Notes: generated by a model from the letters alone, not told the origin. A stretch of 64,000 nt of DNA from Pantoea eucalypti (GCF_009646115.1 NZ_CP045720.1:3472001-3536000), one strand, 5' to 3'. Positions 9,715 through 20,000 are shown, counted from the stretch's first letter. Numbers and translations: made by a program.

Positions 9715-10188
9715 TCAGTGCCACGGCATAATCGGCACGGCGCTGAGCGCATTTTTCGGTGAGCCATCAACCACTTTATCGGAATAGGTCAGATAGACCA
9801 GCGCATTGCGCTTTTTGTCGTAGAAGCGGACAACCTGCAGCTTCTTAAAGATTAAAGAGGTGCGCTGGCGGAATACTACTTCCCCCTCTGCTTTGCCCTG
9901 TGCAATTTTATCACTCACTTCAACCGGACCGACCTGCTGACAGGAAATGGCGGCATCAGAGGTATCCTCTGCCAGCCCCAATCCGCCTTTGATTCCCCCG
10001 GTTTTTGCCCGGCTGATATAGCAGGTTACATTTTTAACATCCGGGTCATCGAAAGCTTCAACAATAATCTTGTGGTCAGGCCCGAATATCTTGAAGACCG
10101 TATCAACAGAGCCAATCTGTTCGGCAAAAAGCGGGCTGGAAAAGGTCAGCGTAGTCAGCGCAGCGATCATAAGTCGGGATATTGTCAT
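9715..10188 (-). CDS. creA: Secreted protein CreA
   Basis: Small periplasmic protein of the CreA family, biochemical role unknown. The 157-residue product has a signal peptide ([22 protein letters not shown], cleavage before EQIG, about residue 23). The conserved core follows, with [30 protein letters not shown], a second cysteine in ISCQQVGP and a C-terminal VPIMPW. The ATG at 10188 gives the best signal peptide; longer in-frame starts upstream lack support. In E. coli creA heads creABCD; here creB, creC and creD are absent and arcA follows directly. It is divergent from rob. Confidence 0.94.
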   Translation of the reverse strand: MTISRLMIAALTTLTFSSPLFAEQIGSVDTVFKIFGPDHKIIVEAFDDPDVKNVTCYISRAKTGGIKGGLGLAEDTSDAAISCQQVGPVEVSDKIAQGKAEGEVVFRQRTSLIFKKLQVVRFYDKKRNALVYLTYSDKVVDGSPKNALSAVPIMPWH

Positions 10189-10381
10189 GGAGTTACCATT
10201 GCAAATGGAATAGATGAGAATGTAATGTACTGTTAATCGATACAATGACCAAACCAAAACGGGTTTTAGCCCGTACTGATTTAGCACAACCTTCCCCGAG
10301 AAACGTCCCACGTCTTTTGAGCAATGAGTGCTAATATTCTTCGAATGCGTTTAGCTGCACCACCAGAGTAGAGGATGTTTT

Positions 10382-11266
10382 ATGGACCAAGCCGGTATCA
10401 TTCGCGATTTGCTTGTCTGGCTGGAGAGCCATCTGGATCAACCCCTTTCACTGGACAATGTTGCCCAGAAAGCGGGTTACTCTAAGTGGCATCTGCAAAG
10501 GATGTTCAAAGACGTGACCGGGCACGCAATCGGCGCCTATATCCGAGCCCGTCGTTTGTCTAAAGCCGCCGTGGCGCTGCGCCTGACCAGTCGCCCGATC
10601 CTGGACATCGCACTGCAGTATCGTTTTGATTCACAACAGACTTTTACGCGTGCATTCAAAAAACAGTTTGCACAGACACCGGCCTGGTATCGTCGCTCTT
10701 CCGAATGGAATTCATTCGGTATCCGTCCCCCGATTCGCCTGGATGATGAGACGCAGCCGGAACCCGCTTTCGTCAGCCTGCCGGAAACGGTGCTGGTGGG
10801 ACAAACCCAGAACTACACCTGTATTCTGGAGCAGATTTCCAGCTACCGCGATGAAATGCGAATGCACTTCTGGAAGCAGTTCCTGCTGGAAACGGACACG
10901 ATTCCGCCGGTGCTGTATGGCCTGCATCAGGTGCGTGCCAGCCAGGACAAAGATGACGAGCAGGAGATTCTTTATACCACTGCGGTGCCTGCTGACAGCG
11001 CGGTGAACCTGCATTCTGGCCAGAAGGTTATTCTGGAAGGTGGCGACTATGTGCAGTTCACCTTTAACGGTCCGCGTGTCAATTTGCAGGAATTTATCCT
11101 GCTGCTTTACGGTACCTGCATGCCAACGCTGGGGCTGACCCGCCGTGAAGGGCAGGATATCGAACGCTTTTATACCCATGGCGGTAAAAAGCGCTCGGAG
11201 CCACCGACTGAGATCCGTTGCGAATATCTGATTCCGATTCGCCGCCAGCAGGCTGAAGCCAGCTAA
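10382..11266 (+). CDS. rob: Right origin-binding protein / MarA-SoxS-type regulator Rob
   Basis: AraC/XylS-family activator of efflux, superoxide and solvent-tolerance genes; it also binds the right side of oriC in E. coli. The 294-residue product has the double helix-turn-helix in residues 5-105 (NVAQKAGYSKWHLQRMFKDVTGHAIG and ALQYRFDSQQTFTRAFKKQF). A GyrI-like ligand domain occupies about 120-290 (VLYGL, GGDYVQFTFNGP, DIERFY). DNA-contact helices match E. coli Rob nearly exactly, while the effector domain is more divergent. Neighbours creA and gpmB are as in E. coli. Confidence 0.97.
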   Translation: MDQAGIIRDLLVWLESHLDQPLSLDNVAQKAGYSKWHLQRMFKDVTGHAIGAYIRARRLSKAAVALRLTSRPILDIALQYRFDSQQTFTRAFKKQFAQTPAWYRRSSEWNSFGIRPPIRLDDETQPEPAFVSLPETVLVGQTQNYTCILEQISSYRDEMRMHFWKQFLLETDTIPPVLYGLHQVRASQDKDDEQEILYTTAVPADSAVNLHSGQKVILEGGDYVQFTFNGPRVNLQEFILLLYGTCMPTLGLTRREGQDIERFYTHGGKKRSEPPTEIRCEYLIPIRRQQAEAS

Positions 11267-11268
11267 GT

Positions 11269-11301
11269 TTAAGGCTGTCGTCATCGTGACGGCAGCCTTA
11301 A
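11269..11301. terminator. Hairpin between convergent rob and gpmB
   Basis: TTAAGGCTGTCGTCA and TGACGGCAGCCTTAA form a 15-bp stem with one G-T pair and a 3-nt loop, just past the rob stop and 5 bases short of the gpmB stop. There is no long T run, so termination strength is uncertain. Confidence 0.6.
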
Positions 11302-11305
11302 GCAA

Positions 11306-11953
11306 TCAGCGTTGCAGCTCGTCGAGCGCAGGCGCATCCAGATGGGAAATATCCCCCGCCGTCTCTACAATCCAGCCTTCTGCCAGCCAGGCGCTCTGCT
11401 GATAATCCACACGTGAAATAGAGCAGTTACGCAGGCGCAGGCGACGTTCCGCATAGGCGGGCAAACCCAGAATTGTACTGACCAGCGACCCGAGCGCCAT
11501 ACCGTGGCTGACCAGCAGCGGACGGCTTCCGGCAGGCAGATCGAGACAGGCATTCAGCGCGGCGTGCATGCGCGTCGCCATCTCCGTCATCGACTCCCCT
11601 TCAGGGATACGGCCACCTTCGGTCCCGTTGACCAGTGCAGCGCGCCACTGCTCCTCTTCCGCCGTTAAGCCATCCAGCGGACGCTTCTCCAGCACACCCA
11701 TATTCAGTTCACGCAAGCGCGCATCAAGCGTCACTGAGCAACCGCAGGCATCTGCGATAATCTCGGCGGTGCGACGCGTGCGCCCCAGATCGCTGGCAAT
11801 AATGTGCGTGATGCCCAAATGCTTCACGCGCTCACCCACCTGCCAGGCTTGTTGCTCACCTTTTTCCGTCAGCGGACTGTCGGACTGACCCTGAATACGG
11901 CGTTCCGCATTCCATACCGTTTCACCGTGACGAACAAGATAGACCTGTAGCAT
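11306..11953 (-). CDS. gpmB: Phosphoglycerate-mutase-like phosphatase GpmB
   Basis: Histidine phosphatase superfamily member, 215 residues. The catalytic RHG motif (LVRHGETVWNAERRIQGQSDSPLT, His9), the second-histidine motif VSHGMALGSL and the family segment ELNMGVLE are present. It is named for similarity to phosphoglycerate mutase, but many family members are phosphatases and the E. coli role is unsettled. Its position between rob and yjjX is the E. coli order. It is divergent from yjjX across a structured 205-bp region. Confidence 0.93.
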   Translation of the reverse strand: MLQVYLVRHGETVWNAERRIQGQSDSPLTEKGEQQAWQVGERVKHLGITHIIASDLGRTRRTAEIIADACGCSVTLDARLRELNMGVLEKRPLDGLTAEEEQWRAALVNGTEGGRIPEGESMTEMATRMHAALNACLDLPAGSRPLLVSHGMALGSLVSTILGLPAYAERRLRLRNCSISRVDYQQSAWLAEGWIVETAGDISHLDAPALDELQR

Positions 11954-12017
11954 GTTAGTTTCCGTTATACTGCGACAAAAATCGCTTTAGACCCTGTTCC
12001 ATCAGCCATCATTGTTG

Positions 12018-12130
12018 CAGACATTCCAGACACAGACAGCGCGGAACAATCCGGCGTACACGCAGTACGTGAGGGTTGTCAGCACAGCCCAGGTTCAGAA
12101 TGACAACGAAAACAGCCGGATGGGTCAGGC
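12018..12130 (+). other. Structured intergenic element upstream of yjjX (unassigned)
   Basis: Two inverted repeats lie in this otherwise gene-free stretch: CGTAC-N5-GTACG (12055-12069) and GTTGTCA-N19-TGACAAC (12075-12107, perfect arms). It could be an RNA leader of yjjX, an sRNA or an intergenic repeat. I do not recognise the family. Confidence 0.35.
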
Positions 12131-12158
12131 GCTTAATCATCTGAGGGTTTAATCAATT

Positions 12159-12677
12159 ATGTACCATGTTGTCGCAGCCACAACCAACCCAGCGAAGATT
12201 CACGCGATTGCTCAGGCTTTCAGCGACGTTTTCGGCGAGGGATCCTGCCATATTGAAGGGGTCGAGGTCGATAGCGGCGTTGCTGCACAACCGTTAACCC
12301 ATCTCGAAACGCGAACTGGCGCACGCCAGCGCGTGATGAATGCCCGGCAGGTCCGACCAGAAGCGGCGTTCTGGGTCGCCATTGAGGCGGGCATCGAAGA
12401 TGACAGCGCATTTGCCTGGATGGTGGTGGAAAATCAGAAACAGCGTGGCGAGTCGCGCTCGGCCAGTTTCACCCTGCCTCCGGTGGTGCTGGCGGGTCTG
12501 CGTGAAGGCCGTGAACTCGGCGAAGAGATGGCGCGATTAACCGGCATCGACAATATCAAACACAAGGGTGGCGCAATCGGGGCGTTTACGAACGGCCTGC
12601 TCAGCCGATCAAGTGTCTATCATCAGGCACTGATTCTGGCGCTCTGCCCGTTCGTTCATCCGCTCTATCAACAGTAA
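12159..12677 (+). CDS. yjjX: Inosine/xanthosine triphosphatase YjjX
   Basis: House-cleaning nucleotidase that hydrolyses ITP and XTP, preventing incorporation of deaminated purines. The 172-residue product begins [17 protein letters not shown], aligning with E. coli [14 protein letters not shown], and contains EGVEVDSGV, the [13 protein letters not shown] segment and [10 protein letters not shown]. Full length. The stop codon is immediately adjacent (0 bp) to the stop of convergent trpR, so the two transcripts must overlap or end in each other's coding region. Start chosen by homology; a GAGGG site lies 12 nt upstream. Confidence 0.94.
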   Translation: MYHVVAATTNPAKIHAIAQAFSDVFGEGSCHIEGVEVDSGVAAQPLTHLETRTGARQRVMNARQVRPEAAFWVAIEAGIEDDSAFAWMVVENQKQRGESRSASFTLPPVVLAGLREGRELGEEMARLTGIDNIKHKGGAIGAFTNGLLSRSSVYHQALILALCPFVHPLYQQ

Positions 12678-12998
12678 TCAGGCGCGTCCCAGACGCGCTT
12701 CCAGCCAGCGTTTCAGCTCGGGCGGCGCCTCTTTCAGGCTATTAGACCCACGGGTAATCGTCGCGATGCCGACGCCGAGCTCATTTTTCAGCTCGCGCTG
12801 GCTCATCTCGCCATTCATTAACTCTTCGATAATCCGCAGACGGGTGCCGAACGCTTCCCGCTCATCGGGCGTCATCATCAGTTGCATCAGAGGCAGTGCA
12901 TGGCCATCAGCAAAGGCCTGCTGCATCAGCACGACAAAGCGCTGCCAGCTATCTTCTGCCGGATGTGCATCGGTAGAGAGGGAATCAGAATGGGTCAT
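12678..12998 (-). CDS. trpR: Trp operon repressor TrpR
   Basis: Tryptophan-activated dimeric repressor of trp, aroH-type and related operons, including itself. The 106-residue all-helical protein contains the DNA-reading segment [25 protein letters not shown] (helices D-E, about residues 65-90) and the conserved [22 protein letters not shown]. An autoregulatory operator lies directly upstream. It converges with yjjX without a gap, and slt lies upstream on the same strand, as in E. coli. Confidence 0.97.
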   Translation of the reverse strand: MTHSDSLSTDAHPAEDSWQRFVVLMQQAFADGHALPLMQLMMTPDEREAFGTRLRIIEELMNGEMSQRELKNELGVGIATITRGSNSLKEAPPELKRWLEARLGRA

Positions 12999-13005
12999 GA
13001 AGAGG

Positions 13006-13033
13006 CTTCCGTACTCGCTAAAGAGTACGGAAG
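13006..13033. promoter_or_regulatory. TrpR operator upstream of trpR
   Basis: Perfect 11-bp arms (CTTCCGTACTC and GAGTACGGAAG) flank a 6-bp centre. On the trpR strand the core is GTACTCTTTAGCGAGTAC, the same as I recall for the E. coli trpR operator. The right arm contains the GGAAG ribosome site of trpR, so the arms may also fold in the mRNA. Confidence 0.9.
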
Positions 13034-13043
13034 CTTAGCACAG

Positions 13044-14963
13044 CTAGTAACGGCGATTCCACTCAGCATCTGACAGGATCTTGTCAGGCTTGCCCATGAA
13101 GTAACGATAGTAGGCGTCATACGCCAGCACACTCTTCACGTAGCCGCGCGTTTCAGAGAACGGAATGGTCTCAATAAATGCTACGGCGTCGAGATTGCCC
13201 GCGCTGGTTTTCAGCCAGCTTCGCACCCGGCCCGGCCCGGCGTTATAGGCCGCTGAGGCGAAAATCCGGTTCTGGTCGAACTGCTGATAGACATACTCCA
13301 GATACTGCGTACCAATCTGGATATTGGTTTCCGGATCAAGCAGCTGACTGGTGTTGCTGTAGCCAGGAATGTTGTACATCTTCACGGTATGCGCCGCCGT
13401 TGCAGGCATAATCTGCATCAGACCACTGGCGCCGACCGGCGAACGCGCTTTCGGGTTCCAGGCGCTCTCCTGACGCGAAATCGCCATCGCATAGCTCGGT
13501 GGGATCTGCTTCACCTCGGTATTTCGCTCATAGACACTCCGCCACGCCAGCGGGAAACGCTCTTTCAGGCTGTCCCACATTTTGGCGGTGATAGTCGCCT
13601 GCACGCTGAGATCCCACCAGTCCTGCTCGTTGGCGTAGCGCGCCAGCATCTGCTGCTGCGTATGCGTCCGGCTGCCGATCAGATTGCTCCATTCGCTACG
13701 GGCCAGGTTATCCAGCCCCCAGTACATCAGCTCGCGAACGCGGGCCAGCTCGGGTCCCTGGAGGGTGGCGCTGTCAGGCTTCGGCGCTTCATCAATCTGC
13801 AACGGATAGTCTACGCCCAGCCGCTGAGCAGCCACCATCGGATAGAAGCCGCGTTCTTTCATCAGCTTGCGCAGGATCTCTTCCGCTTCCTCTTTACGAT
13901 CTTTCTCAAACAGCAGATCGGCCTGCCAGTACTGCCACTCATCTTTCTCTTTGGCTTCCAGCGGCAGACGAGCAATCCAGGTGTTCAGGCCGCGTCGGTC
14001 ATGCTGAGAGAGCGCCAGCCGCACCCGGCGTTCCACCAGCGCGGTAGACTCGCTGTTCATCACTACTGCATCGCGCCAGCGTGCCTGCTCAGAGGTAAGA
14101 TCGCTGCCCATCATGCGCCAGACCACAATCTCCTTCAGCGCCTGCTCATCTTCCGGCCCCATTTTCTGGGCCCGGACCAGAATCGGAATCAGGCTGCGGG
14201 CATTTTCCATGTCCTGCCGCGCCACACGCGTAAAGGCGTAAATGGTGGCCTGACGGGTAAAGTCGGTTGGCCCCACGGCACTGGCGAAGGTGCTGACGGT
14301 TAACGGATCCTTTTGCAGGGCCTGTATCGCGTCAGACATGGTCTGATAATCGGCAGGCAGCGTCTTCGCCAGATAGCTCACCAGGTTGTCATTACCGGCT
14401 TTCATCGCCAGCCGGATACGTTCCAGGATAGTAATCGGCGAAATCTGACCGGACGCCTGCCAGACCGAGAAGAGCTTATCGCAATCCGCAGGCAGCGCCG
14501 TGCCACGCAGCCAGATCTGCTTCGCGCCATCAAACGCGGCCTGCTGCTGCCCGGTGGCCCATTTGGCGTAATACCAGTTGCAACGCGCCTGCACCGGCTT
14601 GGGTTCGGTCGGGCTGAAGTTCAGCACGCCCTGCCAGTCCTGTCGGTAAGCCAGCACGTTGATAAAGCGGGTGCTGAGCGATCGCGCGGGAGGCAATGTC
14701 GGGTACTGGCGAATAAAGTTCTGCACGGCCAGGGTGGTCTCCTGATCGAGATCCTGAGCCAGCAGGCGATATTGCAGATAAGGATAGAGCGGATAGTCCT
14801 GTAGCGTAGGCAACAGCTGATCCACGGTGGCCATCTGGTTACTGTCCCAGGCCTGTTTAATTTGTTGATAACGTTGCCGTTGTTGATCAAGCGAATCGGC
14901 CCATGCGCTGCTGGCCGAACCGACCAGGCAGATCCCTATCATCCAGTTACGCCACTTCACCAC
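13044..14963 (-). CDS. slt: Soluble lytic murein transglycosylase Slt70
   Basis: Periplasmic exo-lytic transglycosylase that cleaves the MurNAc-GlcNAc bond leaving 1,6-anhydro ends; used in wall turnover. The 639-residue product has a signal peptide (about residues 1-22, ending SSAWA before DSLDQQ) and a long alpha-superhelical U/L domain. The C-terminal SLT domain has catalytic Glu in SYAMAISRQESAWNPKARS and the motifs GASGLMQIMPATA and AAYNAGPGRV. I choose GTG 14963 because GAGGAG lies 6 bases upstream; the longer frame would start at TTG 14993, covering that site. trpR follows at 45 bp. Confidence 0.95.
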   Translation of the reverse strand: MVKWRNWMIGICLVGSASSAWADSLDQQRQRYQQIKQAWDSNQMATVDQLLPTLQDYPLYPYLQYRLLAQDLDQETTLAVQNFIRQYPTLPPARSLSTRFINVLAYRQDWQGVLNFSPTEPKPVQARCNWYYAKWATGQQQAAFDGAKQIWLRGTALPADCDKLFSVWQASGQISPITILERIRLAMKAGNDNLVSYLAKTLPADYQTMSDAIQALQKDPLTVSTFASAVGPTDFTRQATIYAFTRVARQDMENARSLIPILVRAQKMGPEDEQALKEIVVWRMMGSDLTSEQARWRDAVVMNSESTALVERRVRLALSQHDRRGLNTWIARLPLEAKEKDEWQYWQADLLFEKDRKEEAEEILRKLMKERGFYPMVAAQRLGVDYPLQIDEAPKPDSATLQGPELARVRELMYWGLDNLARSEWSNLIGSRTHTQQQMLARYANEQDWWDLSVQATITAKMWDSLKERFPLAWRSVYERNTEVKQIPPSYAMAISRQESAWNPKARSPVGASGLMQIMPATAAHTVKMYNIPGYSNTSQLLDPETNIQIGTQYLEYVYQQFDQNRIFASAAYNAGPGRVRSWLKTSAGNLDAVAFIETIPFSETRGYVKSVLAYDAYYRYFMGKPDKILSDAEWNRRY

Positions 14964-15175
14964 GTAAATCTCCTCTGTTGCTGGGGCCGGCAACTTGCCA
15001 GACAGTCTTCATGCTAACCGGGCCACCGCACTCTTGCCATGTTCTTCACAAAATTTACGCATACAGACAGTTAACGCACCGTCATCGCTCAGCGTACGCG
15101 CCGTGATTGTGCAAATTATCATCAGTAAATCTTATTACCCAGCGATTTAAACTGTTGAATCATTGCGTTAAAAAC

Positions 15176-15191
15176 TGGCACACGCTTTGCT
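15176..15191 (+). promoter_or_regulatory. Sigma-54 (-24/-12) promoter of the urea utilisation operon
   Basis: TGGCAC-N5-TTGCT matches the RpoN consensus at every core position; the GG at 15177-15178 and GC at 15189-15190 have the required 10-bp spacing. The predicted start near 15202 is 30 nt before the allophanate hydrolase ATG. RpoN promoters of nitrogen genes are usually activated by NtrC, but I could not find a clear NtrC site in the 200 bases upstream. Confidence 0.85.
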
Positions 15192-15231
15192 CTGTTGAAT
15201 TCCATCTTGTATACCAGCTGGAATTCTTCGT

Positions 15232-17028
15232 ATGACTTCTACCTTCGGCCTGACGCTTCCCGCCTGGCAGCAGCGCACTCAGCAGGCACCACACCAGATC
15301 CGTTCGCTGCTGAGTGCGCACCTGGCAGCCCTCGACACACGCGATAATGCCTGGATCTATCTGGCAACACCTGACCAGTTAGCGGCACAGATTGAACCGC
15401 TGCTGGCAGACTATGAACGCGATCCCGCGTCGCTGCCGCTGTTTGGTGTGCCCTTCGCCGTAAAAGATAACATTGATGTCGCAGGCTGGCCGACCAGCGC
15501 CGCCTGCCCTGCGTTTACCTATACCGCCAGCGAAGATGCGGTCGCCGTCGCCCGGCTGAAAGCCGCTGGCGCAGTCGTCATCGGTAAAACCAACCTCGAT
15601 CAGTTCGCAACCGGCCTGGTCGGCACCCGCTCGCCCTATGGCGCGGTCAGTAATACCTTTGACGCTGATTACGTCAGCGGTGGCTCCAGCTCTGGCTCGG
15701 CATCGGTGCTGGCGCGCGGACTGGTCGCTTTTTCACTGGGCACCGATACCGCAGGATCGGGCCGCGTGCCGGCGGGCTTTAATAATATCGTCGGACTCAA
15801 GCCGACCAAGGGCTGGTTCTCTGCACGCGGCGTGGTGCCCGCCTGTCGCCTTAACGACACCATTTCGGTATTTGCGCTGACGGCAGAAGATGCGTTTAGC
15901 GTCGCCAGTATCATGGGTGGCTACGATGCCGGTGATGCCTATTCGCGTATTAATCCGCGCACCGCCCCAGCCAGCCTGCCGCGTCATCCCCGTTTCGCTA
16001 TTCCGGCGCACCCGGCGTTTTTTGATGATGCTGCCGCTGAAGCGGCCTGGGATCAGGCACTGGAAGCGTTGCAGGCGGGCGGCGCGACGCTGCACCCCAT
16101 CGACTTCACGCCGTTCCGGACGCTCGCTGAACAGCTCTACTACGGTCCCTGGGTTGCCGAACGCACAGCGGCGGTGGGTGAGATGCTTGACCGTCCGGCG
16201 GAGATGGACCCGGTAGTGCATGAGATCGTCACCAGCGGCCTGAAATACAGCGCGGTGGACGCCTACAAGGCGGAGTATCTGCGGGCCGAACTGACGCGTC
16301 AGATTCAGGAGACGCTGGCACAGTTTGATGCGCTGGTGGTGCCGACCTCACCCACCATTCACACCCTGGAGGAGATGAAACAGGAGCCGATTTACTTCAA
16401 CTCACAGTTCGGCACCTACACCAACTTCACCAATCTCGCCGACCTCTCTGCCCTGGCGCTGCCCGCACCGTTCCGCAACGACGATCTTCCGGCAGGCATC
16501 ACGCTGATTGCACCCGCCTGGCACGATCGGGCGCTGGCGGAATTCGGCCTTCGCTGGCAGCAGCAGCTTGCACTGCCGCTGGGCGCGACCGGTCAGCCGT
16601 GGCCGACCCGATCCACAACCTTACCTGTCTCACCTGACCACGTCCGGCTGGCGGTAGTGGGCGCGCATCTCACCGGCATGCCGCTCAATTTCCAGCTCAC
16701 CGAACGCAATGCCGTCTGGGTGGAAGAGACGAAGACCGCGCCACACTACCGCCTCTTTGCCCTGCTGGAAGGTGCAATCAAAAAACCGGGCCTGATGCGT
16801 GACGAACAGGGAGCGGCGATCACCGTTGAGCTGTGGGATATCCCACTGGCCCGTTTCGGCGAGTTTGTGGCGGAGATTCCGGCCCCACTGGGGATCGGCA
16901 GCCTGACGCTGGCCGATGGCCGCGTTGTTAAAGGCTTTATCTGCGAAGGCTCAGCGCTGAAGAGTGCGCTGGAAATCACCGAGACGGGCGGCTGGCGCAA
17001 CTGGCTGGCATCACAGGGGAGTCACTGA
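15232..17028 (+). CDS. atzF: Allophanate hydrolase
   Basis: Amidase-signature enzyme hydrolysing allophanate to two ammonia and two bicarbonate, the second half of the ATP-dependent urea amidolyase route. The 598-residue product has the Ser-Ser-Lys triad: Lys78 in VPFAVKDNIDVAG, the cis-Ser in VSGGSSSGSAS (about 152-153) and nucleophile Ser176 in DTAGSGRVPA. A C-terminal domain from about residue 440 (RLAVVGAHLTGMPLNFQL, LPAPLGIGSLTLADG-like blocks) is typical of full-length allophanate hydrolases. It precedes urea carboxylase by 2 bp. GC is visibly higher than in flanking core genes. Confidence 0.95.
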   Translation: MTSTFGLTLPAWQQRTQQAPHQIRSLLSAHLAALDTRDNAWIYLATPDQLAAQIEPLLADYERDPASLPLFGVPFAVKDNIDVAGWPTSAACPAFTYTASEDAVAVARLKAAGAVVIGKTNLDQFATGLVGTRSPYGAVSNTFDADYVSGGSSSGSASVLARGLVAFSLGTDTAGSGRVPAGFNNIVGLKPTKGWFSARGVVPACRLNDTISVFALTAEDAFSVASIMGGYDAGDAYSRINPRTAPASLPRHPRFAIPAHPAFFDDAAAEAAWDQALEALQAGGATLHPIDFTPFRTLAEQLYYGPWVAERTAAVGEMLDRPAEMDPVVHEIVTSGLKYSAVDAYKAEYLRAELTRQIQETLAQFDALVVPTSPTIHTLEEMKQEPIYFNSQFGTYTNFTNLADLSALALPAPFRNDDLPAGITLIAPAWHDRALAEFGLRWQQQLALPLGATGQPWPTRSTTLPVSPDHVRLAVVGAHLTGMPLNFQLTERNAVWVEETKTAPHYRLFALLEGAIKKPGLMRDEQGAAITVELWDIPLARFGEFVAEIPAPLGIGSLTLADGRVVKGFICEGSALKSALEITETGGWRNWLASQGSH

Positions 17029-17030
17029 TC

Positions 17031-20000
17031 ATGTTCACTACCGTACTGATTGCCAACCGCGGCGAAATTGCCTGCCGCGCCATTCGGACCCTGAAACGCC
17101 TCGGCGTGAAAAGCGTCGCGGTCTATTCAGACGCTGACCGTAATGCGCAGCACGTTAAGCAGGCGGATATCGCCATCGCCCTGGGCGGCGAGAAGGCCAG
17201 CGACAGCTATCTGCGCATCGACAAAATTCTGGCAGCAGCGCAGCAGAGCGGCGCGCAGGCTATCTGGCCCGGCTACGGATTTCTTTCTGAAAGCCAGGCG
17301 TTTGCCGACGCCTGCAATGCGGCAGGTATCGCCTTTGTCGGCCCCACCGCGCAGCAGATTGGTGAGTTCGGCCTGAAGCACAGCGCTCGTGAACTGGCCG
17401 CCAGCGCGGGTGTGCCGATGACGCCCGGCACACCCCTGCTCGCCTCGCTGGAAGAGGCAATGCAGGCAGCTGATAAGATTGGCTATCCGGTGATGCTGAA
17501 AAGCACGGCGGGCGGCGGCGGCATTGGCCTGACGCGCTGCGCCGACGCCGATGCGCTCGCCAGCGCCTGGGAGAGCGTGCGCCGTCTTGGTGAGCAGTTT
17601 TTCAGTGATGCAGGCGTATTTCTGGAACGCTGTATCGATCGCGCCCGCCACGTTGAAGTTCAGATTTTTGGAGACGGCAAAGGCAACGTGGTGGCGCTGG
17701 GCGAACGCGACTGCTCACTGCAGCGCCGCAACCAGAAGGTGGTGGAAGAGACACCGGCGCCCGGCCTGTCGCAGGCCACGCGTGACGCCCTGCTCGCCTC
17801 GGCGGTGCGGCTTGGCGAGCAGGTCAACTACCGCAGCGCAGGCACCGTGGAGTATATCTACGACGTCAGCCAGCAGGCCTTTTACTTTCTTGAAGTGAAC
17901 ACCCGCCTGCAGGTGGAGCATCCGGTCACCGAATGCGTCACCGGCCTCGATCTTGTGGAGTGCATGTTGCAGGTGGCGGCGGGCGATGCAGTGGACTGGT
18001 CACGTCTGCAGCAGGCACCGCAGGGTGCAGCGATTGAAGTGCGGCTCTATGCGGAAGATCCGCTGAAGAACTTTCAGCCCAGCCCCGGCCTGTTAACCGG
18101 CGTCACCTTTCCTGACGGCGTGCGGGTCGACAGCGGCATCGAAACCGGCAGCGAGGTCTCCAGCTTCTACGACCCGATGATCGCCAAGCTGATTGTGCAT
18201 GCCGACACGCGCGAGGCGGCACTGGAAAAACTTCATCATGCGCTGGATGCAACTCAGCTGCATGGCATCGCCACCAACCTCGACTATCTGCGCCAGATCA
18301 CCCGCAGCGACGCGTTTCGCAGCGGCAACGTCTGGACGCGCTATCTCGACAGCGTTGTGCCTGCCGCCTCCGTGGTGGAAGTGCTGCAACCCGGCACCTT
18401 CAGTTCGGTGCAGGACTATCCCGGCCGCCTCGGCTACTGGGATATCGGCGTGCCGCCTTCCGGCCCGATGGATGATTTCGCGTTCCGTCTGGCAAACCGA
18501 ATCGTGGGTAACCACGAGGCAGCAGCAGGCCTGGAGTTTACCCTGCAGGGGCCGACGCTGCGTTTCCACTGTGATGCCATTCTGGCGCTGACCGGCGCGG
18601 ACTGCGACGCCCGGCTTGATGGCGAACCGGTCAGCGCCTGGCAGCCGCTGGCGGTGAAAGCGGGACAGACCCTGGCACTGGGACGCGCCCGGCAGGGCTG
18701 CCGCAGCTATCTGGCGGTGCGCAACGGCTTCGACGTGCCGGAATATCTGGGCAGCCGCAGCACCTTTTCACTGGGCCAGTTTGGCGGTCACGCCGGACGC
18801 ACCCTGCGGGTGGCCGATATGCTGGCAATCTCCCGGCCTGAACGGGCAGCCTGCACTACACCGGCCCCGGTCAGCGATCCGCAGCCGCTTGATGCGACGC
18901 TGATTCCCCACTACGGCAGCGAATGGCGCATCGGCGTGCTTTATGGCCCGCACGGCGCACCGGACTTCTTCACCCAGGCCGCCATCGACGAATTCTTTGC
19001 CAGCGACTGGCAGGTGCACTACAACTCCAACCGCCTCGGCGTTCGGCTGGTGGGTCCGAAACCGACCTGGACCCGCGCCAACGGTGGCGAAGCAGGCCTG
19101 CATCCCTCCAACGTTCACGACTGTGAATATGCCATCGGCGCGGTCAATTTCACCGGCGACTTCCCGGTGATCCTGACACACGACGGCCCGAGCCTGGGCG
19201 GCTTCGTCTGTCCGGTGACCATCGCCAAAGCCGAGCTGTGGAAAGTGGGCCAGGTCAAACCGGGCGACACCATCCGCTTCCACCCGATTACCGCAGACGA
19301 TGCACTGGCGCGGGAAAAAGCGCAGATGCACCTGATCGACACCCTGCGGCCGGAACATCCCCCGACCTTTGCCGTGCCGTCGCTGGCTGAAACCGCCCAC
19401 GGCTCCGCCACGATTCTGTCCGCCATTGAGGCCACCGGCAGCACGCCGAAAGTGGTCTATCGTCAGGCCGGCGACAAATATGTGTTGATTGAGTATGGCG
19501 ACAACGTGCTGGCCCTGGCGCTACGTCTGCGCGTGCACCTGCTGATGAATGCGCTGACGGCGCAGGCGGAGCCAGGCGTTGAGGAGCTATCGCCAGGCGT
19601 GCGCTCACTGCAGGTACGCTACGACAGCCGCATTATTTCACAGTCCGCCCTGATGTCGCTGCTGCTGGCGCTGGAAGCGACGCTGGGTGATGTCAGCACG
19701 CTGAAAGTCCCGTCGCGCGTGGTGTGGATGCCGATGGCGTTTGAAGACAGCGCCACGCTGGGTGCGGTCAGCCGCTATCAGGAGACGGTGCGTGCCAGTG
19801 CGCCCTGGCTGCCCAACAACGTGGACTTTATCCAGCGCATTAATGGCTTAAGCAGCCGCGATGAGGTGCGCGACACCCTGTTCAACGCCAGCTATCTGGT
19901 GCTGGGGCTGGGCGATGTTTACCTCGGCGCGCCCTGCGCCGTGCCGATCGATCCGCGCCATCGCCTGCTGAGTTCCAAATACAGTCCGGCACGTACCTTT

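Noticed and set aside
15000..15175. NtrC binding site upstream of the sigma-54 promoter
   Set aside because: Only partial half-sites (such as TTGTGCAA) were found; no convincing TGCACC-N5-GGTGCA pair.
14964..15231. Guanidine-I (ykkC) riboswitch before the carboxylase operon, which would make the enzyme a guanidine carboxylase
   Set aside because: I see no riboswitch-like paired structure here, no DUF1989 carboxyguanidine deiminase genes in the operon and a urea-type transporter instead; a sigma-54 promoter occupies the region. A covariance-model scan would settle it.
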